Assembly: GCA_017548275.1 (NCBI GenBank)
Contig: JAFZAH010000055.1
Span: 61,949 to 125,948 of the forward strand
DNA length: 64,000 bases
Direction: 5' to 3'
DNA from: Prevotella sp.
GTDB lineage: Bacteria > Bacteroidota > Bacteroidia > Bacteroidales > Bacteroidaceae
Each line of letters begins with the position of its first letter. The first letter of the stretch is position 1. The notes under the pieces are model-generated. The model did not search any database and was not told where the DNA came from. It saw only the letters and a list, made by a program, of their open reading frames with translations. Positions 33,959-42,825 of this stretch are shown here, one piece after another. Made by a program: the position numbers and the translations under genes.

Positions 33959-36124
33959 CTATTTTCTCATTCTCCCCAAATACAGGTTGATTTCCATATA
34001 AGTGACTTCCGGGGGACAGAGGCTCTTCACGGCAGCGGCTCCTTGGTCAGCACCGATACGGCTCACCACGCGCTCGATGGCTTGCAGATGGTCTTGGGGA
34101 ATGAGGTCTGAAAGTGCGACTTGTCCGGTGTCCACATAGTGCCCCAGATGGCCGAGAATGGTGCTCATGGCGAGATTGCGCATCTTGGCGATGTCGGCGA
34201 CGCCCACACCATGACGGAAGAGGTCGTATGTCACCTCCCACGTCTTCGGTTTCACCTCTTTCGGTTTTTTCTCTTTGGTTTTTCTGGTGTTTCTTTTTTT
34301 GATGGCTCCTTCGTCTATCGCATCGAGCACCGACATCTGTTTCTCGTGCAGATAACCATCGACGGTAAAACCCTGTTCCGACATTTTGCTGAGCAGATAA
34401 CGGTGCGCCAACCACGTCTGACGCAATTCCGGCAGCGCATTGGCGAGGCGTTTCTGCGCTTGTTTGTTGTTTGTCTCTATCTGTGCTGTCAGTTGCAGCG
34501 GTTTTTCCAATATCTCTTTCAACGTGTCGCCGAAATAGTCGGCACTGCGACGCACACGCTCCAAAAACGCCTCGTCGCGTAAATCCTCGATACGCATCTG
34601 CCGGATTTTCAAACGCCATTTGTCGGCCACGCCGACCACACGCTCGCGAATGGCTTCTAACGCCTGTTGGTGCCATGTCTTGAGTTGGGCGTGACTGTGA
34701 TAGAAATATTCTGCGAAGATGCGCACCATCGACTCTTCCATTGACGCCACATTGCGGAAATCGAAGAGTTGCAGCAGCAGATAACGCTCATATTCCTGTT
34801 TCAGCAAGGGCAATTGAGCGATACTTTGGCGCGCTTCCTCCTCCTGACGGGCGATATAGGCATCCACCTGCAAGTCACTGATGACAGCACGACTCTCCAA
34901 CGGGGTGGCGAGCACCAAGCCCTCGAGCGTGCGGCAGCGGCTCAGCGCCACATACACCTGACCCGGGGCAAACGACAGATTGGCATCGATGACGACACGG
35001 TCGAAAGTCAATCCCTGACTCTTATGGATGGTGATGGCCCACGCCAACCGCAACGGATACTGGCGGAACACGCCTTGTACCTTGGCTTCAATCTCGCGTG
35101 TTTTCTCATTCAGCGTGTAAAGCGTGTTCTCCCACTCCAGCGGTTCCACCTCGATGGCATCGCTGTCGCCCTCGCAGAGCACTAAAATCTTGTTTTTGTC
35201 CACATAGGTGACCTGTCCGATACGACCATTGTAATAACGGTGGTCGGCAGTGGGGTCATTCTTCACAAACATCACCTGCGCACCGCGTTTCAGAACCAAC
35301 GTCTCGGCGGTGGGGTAGGAATATTCAGGGTAGGTGCCTTCGATGGAGGCATGGAACTCAAACGCCTTCGATGTCAGTTTATTAAGTTCCGTCTCATTAT
35401 AGTGGTCAGCCAGATGGTTGTGGGTGGTCAGACGGATATACCCCTCGTTGGCAGAGGGCGAGAACATCGGACGGTAGCGGGCGTTGAGAGAAGCAAGAGC
35501 CTCTGCCGATGGACGACCACAGCGTATCTGGTTGAGTATATCGATGAACGACAGATCCTGCTGACGATAAACCTGATGCAGTTGGATGGTGACGTAACTG
35601 ATTTGGCTGAGTGCCTTTGAGCCGAAGAAATAGGGAGTGTCATAGTATGATTTCAGCAGGCGCTCATCCTCAGGAGTGACCACGGGCGTGAGTTGCGCCA
35701 AATCGCCAATCATCAGCAGTTGCACGCCGCCGAACGGCTGGTAGTGGTCGCGGAAGCGGCGCAACACATTGTCGATGGCATCGAGCAGGTCTGCGCGCAC
35801 CATCGATATCTCGTCGATGATAAGCAGGTCGATGGAAGCGATGATTTTCCGTTTCTCGCGTCCGAAATCGAATTTGCTCTCCATCTTCGCACCAGGCACA
35901 TAGGGCGAGAACGGCAACTGGAAGAACGAATGAATGGTCACGCCTCCGGCATTGATGGCCGCCACGCCCGTAGGCGCCACCACGATGCAGCGTTTGCGCG
36001 AGTGTTCCACCACCGTTTTCAGGAAAGTGGTTTTGCCCGTGCCGGCCTTACCGGTCAGGAAAATGCTTTGGCCCGTGTTTTCCACAAAATCCCAAGCCAA
36101 CCGCAATTCATTGTTTCTTTCCAT
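33959..36124 (-). CDS. PIF1-like helicase with C-terminal HTH domain
   Basis: A 721-aa superfamily-1B helicase. Walker A is LTGKAGTGKTT (about 23-33), Walker B is LLIIDEISM (about 105), and a UvrD-like C-terminal helicase motif reads TIHKSQGLTFDRVV with YVALSRCRT. A coiled, basic linker near residue 620 (KKRNTRKTKEKKPKEVKPK) leads to a C-terminal helix-turn-helix-type domain (HGVGVADIAKMRNLAMSTIL). PIF1 helicases unwind G-quadruplex and RNA-DNA structures. This one is alone with its own strand orientation; the NhaC gene upstream ends 51 bp before its start. Confidence 0.9.
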   Translation of the reverse strand: MERNNELRLAWDFVENTGQSIFLTGKAGTGKTTFLKTVVEHSRKRCIVVAPTGVAAINAGGVTIHSFFQLPFSPYVPGAKMESKFDFGREKRKIIASIDLLIIDEISMVRADLLDAIDNVLRRFRDHYQPFGGVQLLMIGDLAQLTPVVTPEDERLLKSYYDTPYFFGSKALSQISYVTIQLHQVYRQQDLSFIDILNQIRCGRPSAEALASLNARYRPMFSPSANEGYIRLTTHNHLADHYNETELNKLTSKAFEFHASIEGTYPEYSYPTAETLVLKRGAQVMFVKNDPTADHRYYNGRIGQVTYVDKNKILVLCEGDSDAIEVEPLEWENTLYTLNEKTREIEAKVQGVFRQYPLRLAWAITIHKSQGLTFDRVVIDANLSFAPGQVYVALSRCRTLEGLVLATPLESRAVISDLQVDAYIARQEEEARQSIAQLPLLKQEYERYLLLQLFDFRNVASMEESMVRIFAEYFYHSHAQLKTWHQQALEAIRERVVGVADKWRLKIRQMRIEDLRDEAFLERVRRSADYFGDTLKEILEKPLQLTAQIETNNKQAQKRLANALPELRQTWLAHRYLLSKMSEQGFTVDGYLHEKQMSVLDAIDEGAIKKRNTRKTKEKKPKEVKPKTWEVTYDLFRHGVGVADIAKMRNLAMSTILGHLGHYVDTGQVALSDLIPQDHLQAIERVVSRIGADQGAAAVKSLCPPEVTYMEINLYLGRMRK

Positions 36125-36174
36125 AAATATATATGCCAGGTTAATCCAGATAGTTCAAAGTAATCTCTGGTGCT

Positions 36175-37698
36175 TCATCCACCGTTTACGCTGTTGAGGC
36201 CGAAGTCTTGATCAGAGGGTTGTTGGTCGGCTTCTGATGGCTTTATTCGACGGATGCGCCATCCGATGGCTGCGACAATCATGCTCATCAAGGGACTGAT
36301 GATATTGAAGAAACAATATGGCAGATAGGTCAGCGTAGGTACACCGAGAACGGTCGATTGCGTCATGCCACAAGTGTTCCATGGCACTAAAACCGAGGTG
36401 ACAGTAGCCGAGTCCTCGCAAGTGCGGCTCAATAGGCGCGACTCATATCCCTGCTCGCGATACACGCTCTTATAGATGTCAGCATTGAGCACGATGGAGA
36501 TAAACTGGTCGCCCGTGGTGATGTTGAGGAAAATGCCTGTGCCGACGGTGGAGGAGACGAGACTGAAACGGTTGCGCACAAAACGTATGATGACGCGAGT
36601 CAAACTTTCTATCATGCGACTGGCAACCATCGCCGCGCCGAAGCACATGGCACAAAGAATAAGCCAAATGGTATTCAACATGCCAGCCATGCCACCCGTC
36701 GATATCAAATCGTTGAGCGATTCATACCCCGTATCGACAGCCGTGGAGCCATAGTACGTGACAGCCAACCCGCGGATGAGATTGAACGTGGTGCCCTGAC
36801 CATCGACCATCTTTCCGCCAATGGCAATCTCGGTCAGGATATGCGGCTGAAGGATGAGGGCCACGATGCCTGCCATGATGGAAGACAAGAAGAGCACGAT
36901 GAGCGACGGTACGCGGCGCGCGATGAGCACACCCGTGAGCAACGGCACCAACAACGTCCACAGCGAGATATGAAACGTCTGCTCTAGTCCTTCGGTGTAT
37001 TGGCTCACCTGCAATGATGTGGCCTCGCCATGGCCCAGACCAGCAAAAAAGAAGATGATAAGCGTGATGATGAACGTGGGCGCCGTGGTCAGTGTCATAT
37101 AACGGATATGAGTGAACAAATCGGTGCCCGTGACGGATGACGCGAGGATTGTCGTGTCGCTGAGGGGCGACATCTTATCGCCAAAGTAGGCTCCCGAGAT
37201 GATGGCTCCAGCCGTCCACGCCTCCGACACGCCCAGCGCATGACCGATGCCCAACAAAGCCACGCCGATGGTGGCTATCGTGGTCCACGAACTGCCCGAG
37301 AGCAATGATACCAGCGCACAGATGATACAGACAGACACGAAGAAAAACTGTGGCGACATGATTTGCACACCATAATAGATAAGTGTGGGCACGATGCCGC
37401 TAATCATCCACGACCCCGCTAACATACCCACACAAAGCAATATCAGCAGTGTGATGGACACCTCGCCCAAAGTCTTCTTTATCTGCTCCTCGAACTTGCT
37501 CCACGGCACACGGTAAAAGGCCATAGAGATGCACACACAGACGGCCATGCCCATCAACAGCGATATCTGGCTGCCACCGCTGAGCGAGTCGCTGCCAAAA
37601 ATCGTGATGGCAATGGCCAAAAAGCCTATCAGCACCACGACGGGGATGACTGCGACTATCGGACGGGGCAGGGGGTCTTTTTCTTTCATCGGGCGCAT
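36175..37698 (-). CDS. nhaC: NhaC-type Na+/H+ antiporter
   Basis: About 507 aa with roughly 11-12 membrane helices (for example PIVAVIPVVVLIGFLAIAIT near the N-terminus) and the family-typical stretches SLLSGSSWTTIATIGVAL and AIISGAYFGDKMSPLSDTTI. It exchanges sodium for protons across the inner membrane. The ATG at 37698 is used; an ATG three codons later (37689) is equally possible, and a longer frame starts only with TTG. The SH3-protein gene lies 36 bp upstream on the same strand, so the two may be cotranscribed. Confidence 0.92.
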   Translation of the reverse strand: MRPMKEKDPLPRPIVAVIPVVVLIGFLAIAITIFGSDSLSGGSQISLLMGMAVCVCISMAFYRVPWSKFEEQIKKTLGEVSITLLILLCVGMLAGSWMISGIVPTLIYYGVQIMSPQFFFVSVCIICALVSLLSGSSWTTIATIGVALLGIGHALGVSEAWTAGAIISGAYFGDKMSPLSDTTILASSVTGTDLFTHIRYMTLTTAPTFIITLIIFFFAGLGHGEATSLQVSQYTEGLEQTFHISLWTLLVPLLTGVLIARRVPSLIVLFLSSIMAGIVALILQPHILTEIAIGGKMVDGQGTTFNLIRGLAVTYYGSTAVDTGYESLNDLISTGGMAGMLNTIWLILCAMCFGAAMVASRMIESLTRVIIRFVRNRFSLVSSTVGTGIFLNITTGDQFISIVLNADIYKSVYREQGYESRLLSRTCEDSATVTSVLVPWNTCGMTQSTVLGVPTLTYLPYCFFNIISPLMSMIVAAIGWRIRRIKPSEADQQPSDQDFGLNSVNGG

Positions 37699-37734
37699 CC
37701 TCAGGTTTCGGCTCAAAGCCTCAACAACAATCGT

Positions 37735-38169
37735 TTAGAACGTATCCATTCCGTCCCAGCAAGCCACATCTTCGCGAACATAGCCCACCCTTCCGTCGAT
37801 GCGTATTTTGTAATAGCCGTTTTTCTTACCCAGGCAGGGATAGGTATCGGGCACACCCTCGGGGTCGGGTATCTGAGCGATGACCGGGGCGTTGCGCTTG
37901 GCATCGCTACGCACGTTGATATTGCCTGACAAATCTTGGTTGCGGTAAACAATCCCCTGTCCGGCAGCGGCACTGAACGTCACCACACGGTTGCCTGCCT
38001 TAGGCACATCGTAGGAGTCCTGCACATCCACCGTATAGGAGTCCGCGTTGGTCTTGACATAACGTCCGACCACTTCACCGTTTTTGTCCACTACCATTTT
38101 CATACTTTGTGCGCTGGCGGCCATGCCGCACAACAGGCACAAGGTCATCATTACAATTCTCGTTTTCAT
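37735..38169 (-). CDS. Exported bacterial SH3-domain protein
   Basis: A 144-aa secreted protein. The signal peptide (KTRIVMMTLCLLCGMAASAQ) is followed by a short beta-rich segment and an SH3b-like region at about residues 75-140 (NINVRSDAKRNAPVIAQIPD), typical of cell-wall or peptide-binding SH3 domains. The ATG at 38169 is preferred over an upstream TTG. A well-placed promoter lies 33 bp upstream. Confidence 0.78.
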   Translation of the reverse strand: MKTRIVMMTLCLLCGMAASAQSMKMVVDKNGEVVGRYVKTNADSYTVDVQDSYDVPKAGNRVVTFSAAAGQGIVYRNQDLSGNINVRSDAKRNAPVIAQIPDPEGVPDTYPCLGKKNGYYKIRIDGRVGYVREDVACWDGMDTF

Positions 38170-38201
38170 ATTCAAAAAAATGTTAGTTACTATGATGCTG
38201 G

Positions 38202-38232
38202 CAAAGTTACGTCATTCTCTCATAATGACAAA
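38202..38232 (-). promoter_or_regulatory. Promoter of the SH3-protein gene
   Basis: On the minus strand, TTTG (complement of 38229-38232), a 19-nt spacer, then TAACTTTG (complement of 38202-38209). This matches the Bacteroidota promoter consensus well and lies 33 bp before the SH3-protein start. Confidence 0.65.
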
Positions 38233-38285
38233 CTCTTTTACTTATATTTTTGTCACTCCCCTACCCTTTTATTGAATCCTTATGA

Positions 38286-38318
38286 CAAAATAGTGGCGAA
38301 CCCGATGAGGTCCGCCAC
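38286..38318 (-). terminator. Probable terminator after sdhB
   Basis: A 10-bp stem with one mismatch (GTGGCGAACC at 38293-38302 with GGTCCGCCAC at 38309-38318). On the minus strand a TATTTTGTC tract follows. It lies about 50 bp past the sdhB stop and would close the sdh operon. Confidence 0.6.
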
Positions 38319-38365
38319 CGTAATTATTCGACAAATTCGCGTAATTCGTAGTCGAAATACTTCGC

Positions 38366-39124
38366 TTAATCTGCCAGTTTTGCCTTGATCATCTCGCGGT
38401 TGAGGCGGGCGATGTTGGCGATGGTCTCGTTCTTCGGGCAGACAGCCTCGCAGGCGCGGGTGTTGGTGCAGTTGCCGAAGCCGAGTTCGTCCATCTTGGC
38501 AATCATGTTCTTCACACGACGGGCAGCCTCTACCCTACCCTGCGGCAGCAGCGCCAGTTGGCTGACCTTCGACGAAACGAAGAGCATGGCAGAGCCGTTC
38601 TTACAGGCTGCCACACAGGCACCGCAACCGATGCAGGAGGCGCAGTCCATGGCCTCGTCGGCGTCCTCTTTCGGGATGAGAATAGCGTTGGCATCCTGAG
38701 CCTGACCTGTGCGGATGGTGGTGTAACCGCCAGCCTGGATAATCTTGTCGAAGGCATTGCGGTCAACCATACAGTCCTTAATGACGGGGAAAGCAGCAGA
38801 GCGCCAAGGTTCCACGGTGATGACGTCGCCGTCATTGAAACGGCGCATGTAGAGTTGGCAGGTGGTGGCACCACGCTCGGTCAGTCCGTGCGGTGTGCCG
38901 TTGATGTAGAGCGAGCACATGCCGCAGATGCCCTCGCGGCAGTCGTGGTCGAATACGAAGGGTTCCTTACCCTCGTTGATGAGTTCCTCATTCAAGATGT
39001 CGAGCATTTCGAGGAAAGAGGTGTCATCGGGGATATCCTTCATCTCATGGGTATCGAAGTGACCCTGGTCCTTGGGGCCATTCTGGCGCCAGAACTTTAT
39101 TGTAAATGAAATATTTTTAGCCAT
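38366..39124 (-). CDS. sdhB: Succinate dehydrogenase/fumarate reductase iron-sulfur subunit
   Basis: 252 aa, carrying the electron relay between the flavin subunit and the membrane subunit. A plant-type [2Fe-2S] motif (CREGICGMC, then a later Cys in ATTCQLY), a [15 protein letters not shown] motif and a [14 protein letters not shown] motif for the [4Fe-4S] and [3Fe-4S] clusters are all present. The ATG at 39124 gives [16 protein letters not shown]; the longer frame reads a repeat array. Unusually, a foreign gene separates it from sdhA. Confidence 0.95.
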   Translation of the reverse strand: MAKNISFTIKFWRQNGPKDQGHFDTHEMKDIPDDTSFLEMLDILNEELINEGKEPFVFDHDCREGICGMCSLYINGTPHGLTERGATTCQLYMRRFNDGDVITVEPWRSAAFPVIKDCMVDRNAFDKIIQAGGYTTIRTGQAQDANAILIPKEDADEAMDCASCIGCGACVAACKNGSAMLFVSSKVSQLALLPQGRVEAARRVKNMIAKMDELGFGNCTNTRACEAVCPKNETIANIARLNREMIKAKLAD

Positions 39125-39130
39125 AATTAT

Positions 39131-39166
39131 TTGGTCGTTTGGTGGATTGGTCGTTTGGTCGTTTGG
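39131..39166. repeat. GGTCGTTTGG array, left of inserted gene
   Basis: Units of TTGGTCGTTTGG, inverted relative to the CCAAACGA arrays at 23003-23076 and 30131-30180. It lies directly upstream of the sdhB start (minus strand) and, with 39628-39653, brackets the four-helix-bundle gene. Confidence 0.75.
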
Positions 39167-39238
39167 GGAAGTTACCTTGGTGGGTTGGTGTTTCGTCGTT
39201 AGGGAGTTAGATGTTGATGCATCTAAACGTTTGAACAA

Positions 39239-39619
39239 CTAATCATTCCCATCTAATGGGGGCAGCCTTAATTTTACTGAACTAATCAGAGCATTTAACT
39301 GTTTCCATACTGATGTAACTCTTTCAGACATTTCTTCGTATAAATCCTGACTTATATATCCTAAATTCAAACACAGCATTAACTGGGTCTCAACCTCAGA
39401 CATCGAACCAGAAGAAATCCGCAGGAAATGTAGTTTCTCTCTGTCTGTCCCTCTTGCATAGCCTTCAGCGATATTGGAGGGTACAGAAACCGCGGCACGT
39501 CGAATCTGCGATACCAATCCAAAGAGTTCTTCTTTTGGAAAGGTTTTGGTCATCATATATATATATGTCACCATATCTATGCTCTGCTGCCATACTCGCA
39601 GATTTTTGTGGGTTTCCAT
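39239..39619 (-). CDS. Four-helix-bundle protein (23S rRNA intervening-sequence protein family)
   Basis: 126 aa of the four-helix-bundle family related to proteins encoded in 23S rRNA intervening sequences and to the Avd accessory proteins of diversity-generating retroelements. Family features are LRVWQQSIDMVTYIYMMTK, LVSQIRRAAVSVPSNIAEG (the SIPSNIAEG-like signature), and LHFLRISSGSMSEVETQLML. Function is unknown; it may bind RNA. It sits between sdhA and sdhB, flanked by GGTCGTTTGG repeats in opposite orientation, which suggests insertion as a small cassette. No reverse transcriptase is nearby. Confidence 0.88.
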   Translation of the reverse strand: METHKNLRVWQQSIDMVTYIYMMTKTFPKEELFGLVSQIRRAAVSVPSNIAEGYARGTDREKLHFLRISSGSMSEVETQLMLCLNLGYISQDLYEEMSERVTSVWKQLNALISSVKLRLPPLDGND

Positions 39620-39627
39620 ATCTAATA

Positions 39628-39653
39628 CCCCTAAACGACTAAACGACCAATTT
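39628..39653. repeat. CTAAACGACC array, right of inserted gene
   Basis: CCCCTAAACGACTAAACGAC-type units, inverted relative to the copy at 39131-39166. It lies between the four-helix-bundle gene and sdhA. Confidence 0.7.
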
Positions 39654-39667
39654 CCTAATCTACTAAA

Positions 39668-41647
39668 TTAATTCTTATAGTTACGGGTTTGTACTTTTAT
39701 TGCTTCATATTCGAGAGGTTCTTTTATCAAAGTTGGCTCATTGCCCTTGCCTTTGTACTCCCAGCAACCCACGTAGAAGTAGTTCTCGTCGTCGCGCTTG
39801 GCTTCGCCTTCCTCCGTCTGGTACTCCTCGCGGAAGTGGCCGCCGCAAGACTCATTGCGTGAGAGCGCGTCGAATGCCACTAGTTGACCCATGGTGAAGA
39901 AGTCGCGCAGGTGGATGGCCTTGTCAAGTTCGATGTTGAGACCTTCCTTAGTGCCTGGCACGAACAGGTTGGTGTCAAACTCTTTCTCCAGGTCGTGCAT
40001 CTTCTTCAAACCGGTCTTCAGGCCTTCAGCGGTGCGGCCCATGCCCACATACTCCCACATGATGTGGCCGAGTTCCTTGTGGATGGAGTCAACAGAGCGC
40101 TTACCCTTGATGTTCATCAGACGGTCAATCTCTGCCTCCACGGCTTTCTCTGCCTCAGCAAACTCGGGCAGGTCGGTCGATACCTTCGGCCAGACAGCCT
40201 GATCGGCCAAGTAGTTCTGGATGGTGTAAGGCAGCACGAAGTAACCGTCGGCCAAGCCCTGCATCAGTGCAGAAGCACCGAGGCGGTTAGCACCGTGGTC
40301 GGAGAAGTTACACTCACCGATAGCAAACAGGCCGGGGATGCTGGTCTGCAGTTCATAGTCCACCCAGATGCCGCCCATGGTATAGTGGATGGCGGGATAA
40401 ATCATCATCGGCTTGTAGTACTTCACGCCGTTAATCTCATTGGCCAAATCGCCGGGGAACACGTCGGTAATCTCCTCATACATCTCGAAGAGGTTGCCGT
40501 AGCGTTGCATGATGATGTCGATGCCCAGACGGTTGATGGACTCAGAGAAGTCGAGGAACACAGCCAGTCCGGTGTTGTTCACGCCGAATCCCTTGTCGCA
40601 ACGCTCTTTGGCGGCACGTGAGGCCACGTCGCGCGGCACGAGGTTACCGAAGGCGGGATAACGGCGCTCCAGATAGTAGTCGCGGTCCTCTTCGGGAATC
40701 TCCCAACCCTGCTTCGTTCCAGCCTGCAAAGCCTTGGCGTCCTCAATCTTCTTCGGCACCCAGATACGGCCGTCGTTACGGAGCGACTCTGACATCAGCG
40801 TTAGTTTCGACTGCTTGTCACCGTGTACGGGGATACAGGTGGGGTGAATCTGCACGTAAGAGGGATTTGCGAAGTACGCACCCTTACGGTAGCACTGAAC
40901 GGCAGCGGTGCAGTTACAACCCATGGCGTTGGTAGAGAGGAAATAGGTGTTGCCATATCCGCCAGTGGCAATGACCACGGCATTGGCTGAGAAACGCTCC
41001 AGTTCACCGGTCACGAGGTTCTTGGCGATGATGCCGCGGGCACGCCCGTCAACAATCACCACATCCTCCATCTCGTAGCGGGTGTAGAGTTTCACTTTGC
41101 CGGCCTGCACCTGACATGAGAGCGATGAGTAAGCGCCGAGCAGCAACTGCTGACCGGTCTGACCCTTCGCATAGAATGTACGGCTCACCTGAGCACCACC
41201 AAATGAACGGTTGGCCAGCATGCCGCCATATTCACGGGCAAAGGGAACACCCTGTGCCACGCACTGGTCGATAATATTGTTAGATACCTCAGCCAGACGA
41301 TAGACGTTGGCCTCGCGTGCACGGTAGTCACCACCCTTCACCGTGTCGTAGAACAAGCGATAGATGGAGTCACCATCGTTCTGATAGCACTTGGCGGCGT
41401 TGATACCACCCTGGGCGGCGATGGAGTGCGCGCGACGCGGAGAGTCCTGAATACACAGGTTGATGACATTGAAGCCCATCTCACCGAGAGAAGCGGCAGC
41501 ACTGGCACCAGCCAGACCCGTACCCACGACGATGACGTCGAGTTTCAATTTGTTCTTCGGGTTGACCAGACGCTGGTGGGCTTTATATTCCTTCCATTTC
41601 TCAGGCACCGGGCCTGCGGGAATCTTAGAATCAATTACTTTTGCCAT
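39668..41647 (-). CDS. sdhA: Succinate dehydrogenase/fumarate reductase flavoprotein subunit
   Basis: The 659-aa FAD-binding catalytic subunit that interconverts succinate and fumarate. The dinucleotide-binding motif [17 protein letters not shown] and the flavin-attachment region [16 protein letters not shown] (covalent His) are present, as is the [14 protein letters not shown] substrate region. Its length and form match the Bacteroidota SdhA/FrdA group. The ATG at 41647 ([17 protein letters not shown]) is used; an upstream TTG would add three residues. It follows sdhC by 43 bp. Confidence 0.96.
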   Translation of the reverse strand: MAKVIDSKIPAGPVPEKWKEYKAHQRLVNPKNKLKLDVIVVGTGLAGASAAASLGEMGFNVINLCIQDSPRRAHSIAAQGGINAAKCYQNDGDSIYRLFYDTVKGGDYRAREANVYRLAEVSNNIIDQCVAQGVPFAREYGGMLANRSFGGAQVSRTFYAKGQTGQQLLLGAYSSLSCQVQAGKVKLYTRYEMEDVVIVDGRARGIIAKNLVTGELERFSANAVVIATGGYGNTYFLSTNAMGCNCTAAVQCYRKGAYFANPSYVQIHPTCIPVHGDKQSKLTLMSESLRNDGRIWVPKKIEDAKALQAGTKQGWEIPEEDRDYYLERRYPAFGNLVPRDVASRAAKERCDKGFGVNNTGLAVFLDFSESINRLGIDIIMQRYGNLFEMYEEITDVFPGDLANEINGVKYYKPMMIYPAIHYTMGGIWVDYELQTSIPGLFAIGECNFSDHGANRLGASALMQGLADGYFVLPYTIQNYLADQAVWPKVSTDLPEFAEAEKAVEAEIDRLMNIKGKRSVDSIHKELGHIMWEYVGMGRTAEGLKTGLKKMHDLEKEFDTNLFVPGTKEGLNIELDKAIHLRDFFTMGQLVAFDALSRNESCGGHFREEYQTEEGEAKRDDENYFYVGCWEYKGKGNEPTLIKEPLEYEAIKVQTRNYKN

Positions 41648-41690
41648 GTTTTTCAAAATTATGAAATTGAAAAAATAAAACTAAAATCGC

Positions 41691-42599
41691 TTAGCACTTA
41701 CAATCCTCGCACTTACAGGGGTCGCACTTGCAGCCTTCTTCCTCACCGCACTTGCAGGGGTCGCATTTGCAATCTGTACATTTGCAGGCCTTTTTCTCGC
41801 CCATGCACTTTTCGTGCATCTTGTCGCAACCGGCCTTTTCCATCATGCAATCCTTCTGAGCCTTGTCGCAACCAGCCTTTTCCATCAAGCACTCTTTCTT
41901 GCAGGCTTCAGCCTTGCAGATACTCGGTGCGCACTTGAAAGCGAATGCCAGCACTACCACCAGGAAACCGGCCACGAGCAACGTCACGAAGATATTGCCG
42001 ATGGTCTTCCAACGCTTGAACCACACCTTGCCGTTCCAGCCAAGAGTCTGCATAGCGCTCCAGAAACCGTGGGTGAGGTGGAACCACAGAGCCAACAGCC
42101 AGATGATGTAGAGCACCACATAGACGGGATTGCCGAATGCCGTGACAATCTTACCGAAACCATCTGCGGGAGCGGGGTCATTGTGCAAGCAGGGGAACAA
42201 CTCGGCAAACATCATGTTGTACCAGAAATTGAAGAGGTGGAGCAACAGACCGAGCAGGATGATGAGTCCCAGCACCAGCATGTTTTTCGATGACCACTCC
42301 ACCTTGCCGCCGTTGACCGTTGTAGCCACCTCGTAGCGGTTGTTGCCGCGGGCACGCCGGTTCTGGGCCGTCAAGATGAAGGCATAGACGATGTGTATCA
42401 CGGCCAGCGCAGCCAGAGCCAGCGTAGCCGCCACTGCATACCAGTTAGCACCGAGCAGTTCACAAATCGTGTTGTAAGCATGACCTGAGAACAGCGCTAC
42501 GATGTTCATGCAACAGTGGAACGTCAAAAATAAGATCAGTGCAATGCCCGTGACGGACATTACCACTTTTCTACCAACTGATGAATTAAATAACCACAT
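41691..42599 (-). CDS. sdhC: Succinate dehydrogenase cytochrome b subunit with Cys-rich tail
   Basis: 302 aa. Residues 1-220 form the five-helix diheme cytochrome b membrane subunit (SSVGRKVVMSVTGIALILFL; FNFWYNMMFAELFPC; LWFHLTHGFWSAMQTLGW), which anchors SdhAB and handles quinone. Residues of about 220-302 are an unusual tail with 20 cysteines: CDKAQKDCMMEKAGCDKMHE-type repeats, then CKCTDCKCDPCKC and CKCDPCKCEDCKC. I do not recognise this as a normal part of the family. The tail resembles metallothionein and is likely on one membrane face; a role in metal or redox handling is inferred. First gene of the operon. Confidence 0.94.
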   Translation of the reverse strand: MWLFNSSVGRKVVMSVTGIALILFLTFHCCMNIVALFSGHAYNTICELLGANWYAVAATLALAALAVIHIVYAFILTAQNRRARGNNRYEVATTVNGGKVEWSSKNMLVLGLIILLGLLLHLFNFWYNMMFAELFPCLHNDPAPADGFGKIVTAFGNPVYVVLYIIWLLALWFHLTHGFWSAMQTLGWNGKVWFKRWKTIGNIFVTLLVAGFLVVVLAFAFKCAPSICKAEACKKECLMEKAGCDKAQKDCMMEKAGCDKMHEKCMGEKKACKCTDCKCDPCKCGEEEGCKCDPCKCEDCKC

Positions 42600-42671
42600 A
42601 AATGAATTGATATTAATAAATATTGATTTTGATAAATACTAGATTATAGGTATTAAAATATGTTTAGGGGA

Positions 42672-42679
42672 CAAAATTA
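42672..42679 (-). promoter_or_regulatory. -7 box upstream of sdhC
   Basis: TAATTTTG on the minus strand, 72 bp before the sdhC start. The -33 element is unclear, so this is only a moderate candidate for the sdh operon promoter. A TAAATTTG box at 42794-42801 on the plus strand is the equivalent candidate for mnmG. Confidence 0.35.
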
Positions 42680-42825
42680 CTATAAAATAATGAATATTGC
42701 AAGCCTTTTAGGAAAAAAACCTTTTTTTGAATGTTTAACGTATGGAAAAATGGATTTCTTCTATCGCCAGATGAATTATTCAAGTTTTTTATGTAAATTT
42801 GCCCACCTAATACGTTCATGACTGC

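Noticed and set aside
39239-39619. Part of a diversity-generating retroelement
   Set aside because: The protein resembles Avd-type bundles, but no reverse transcriptase, template repeat or variable repeat is seen nearby.
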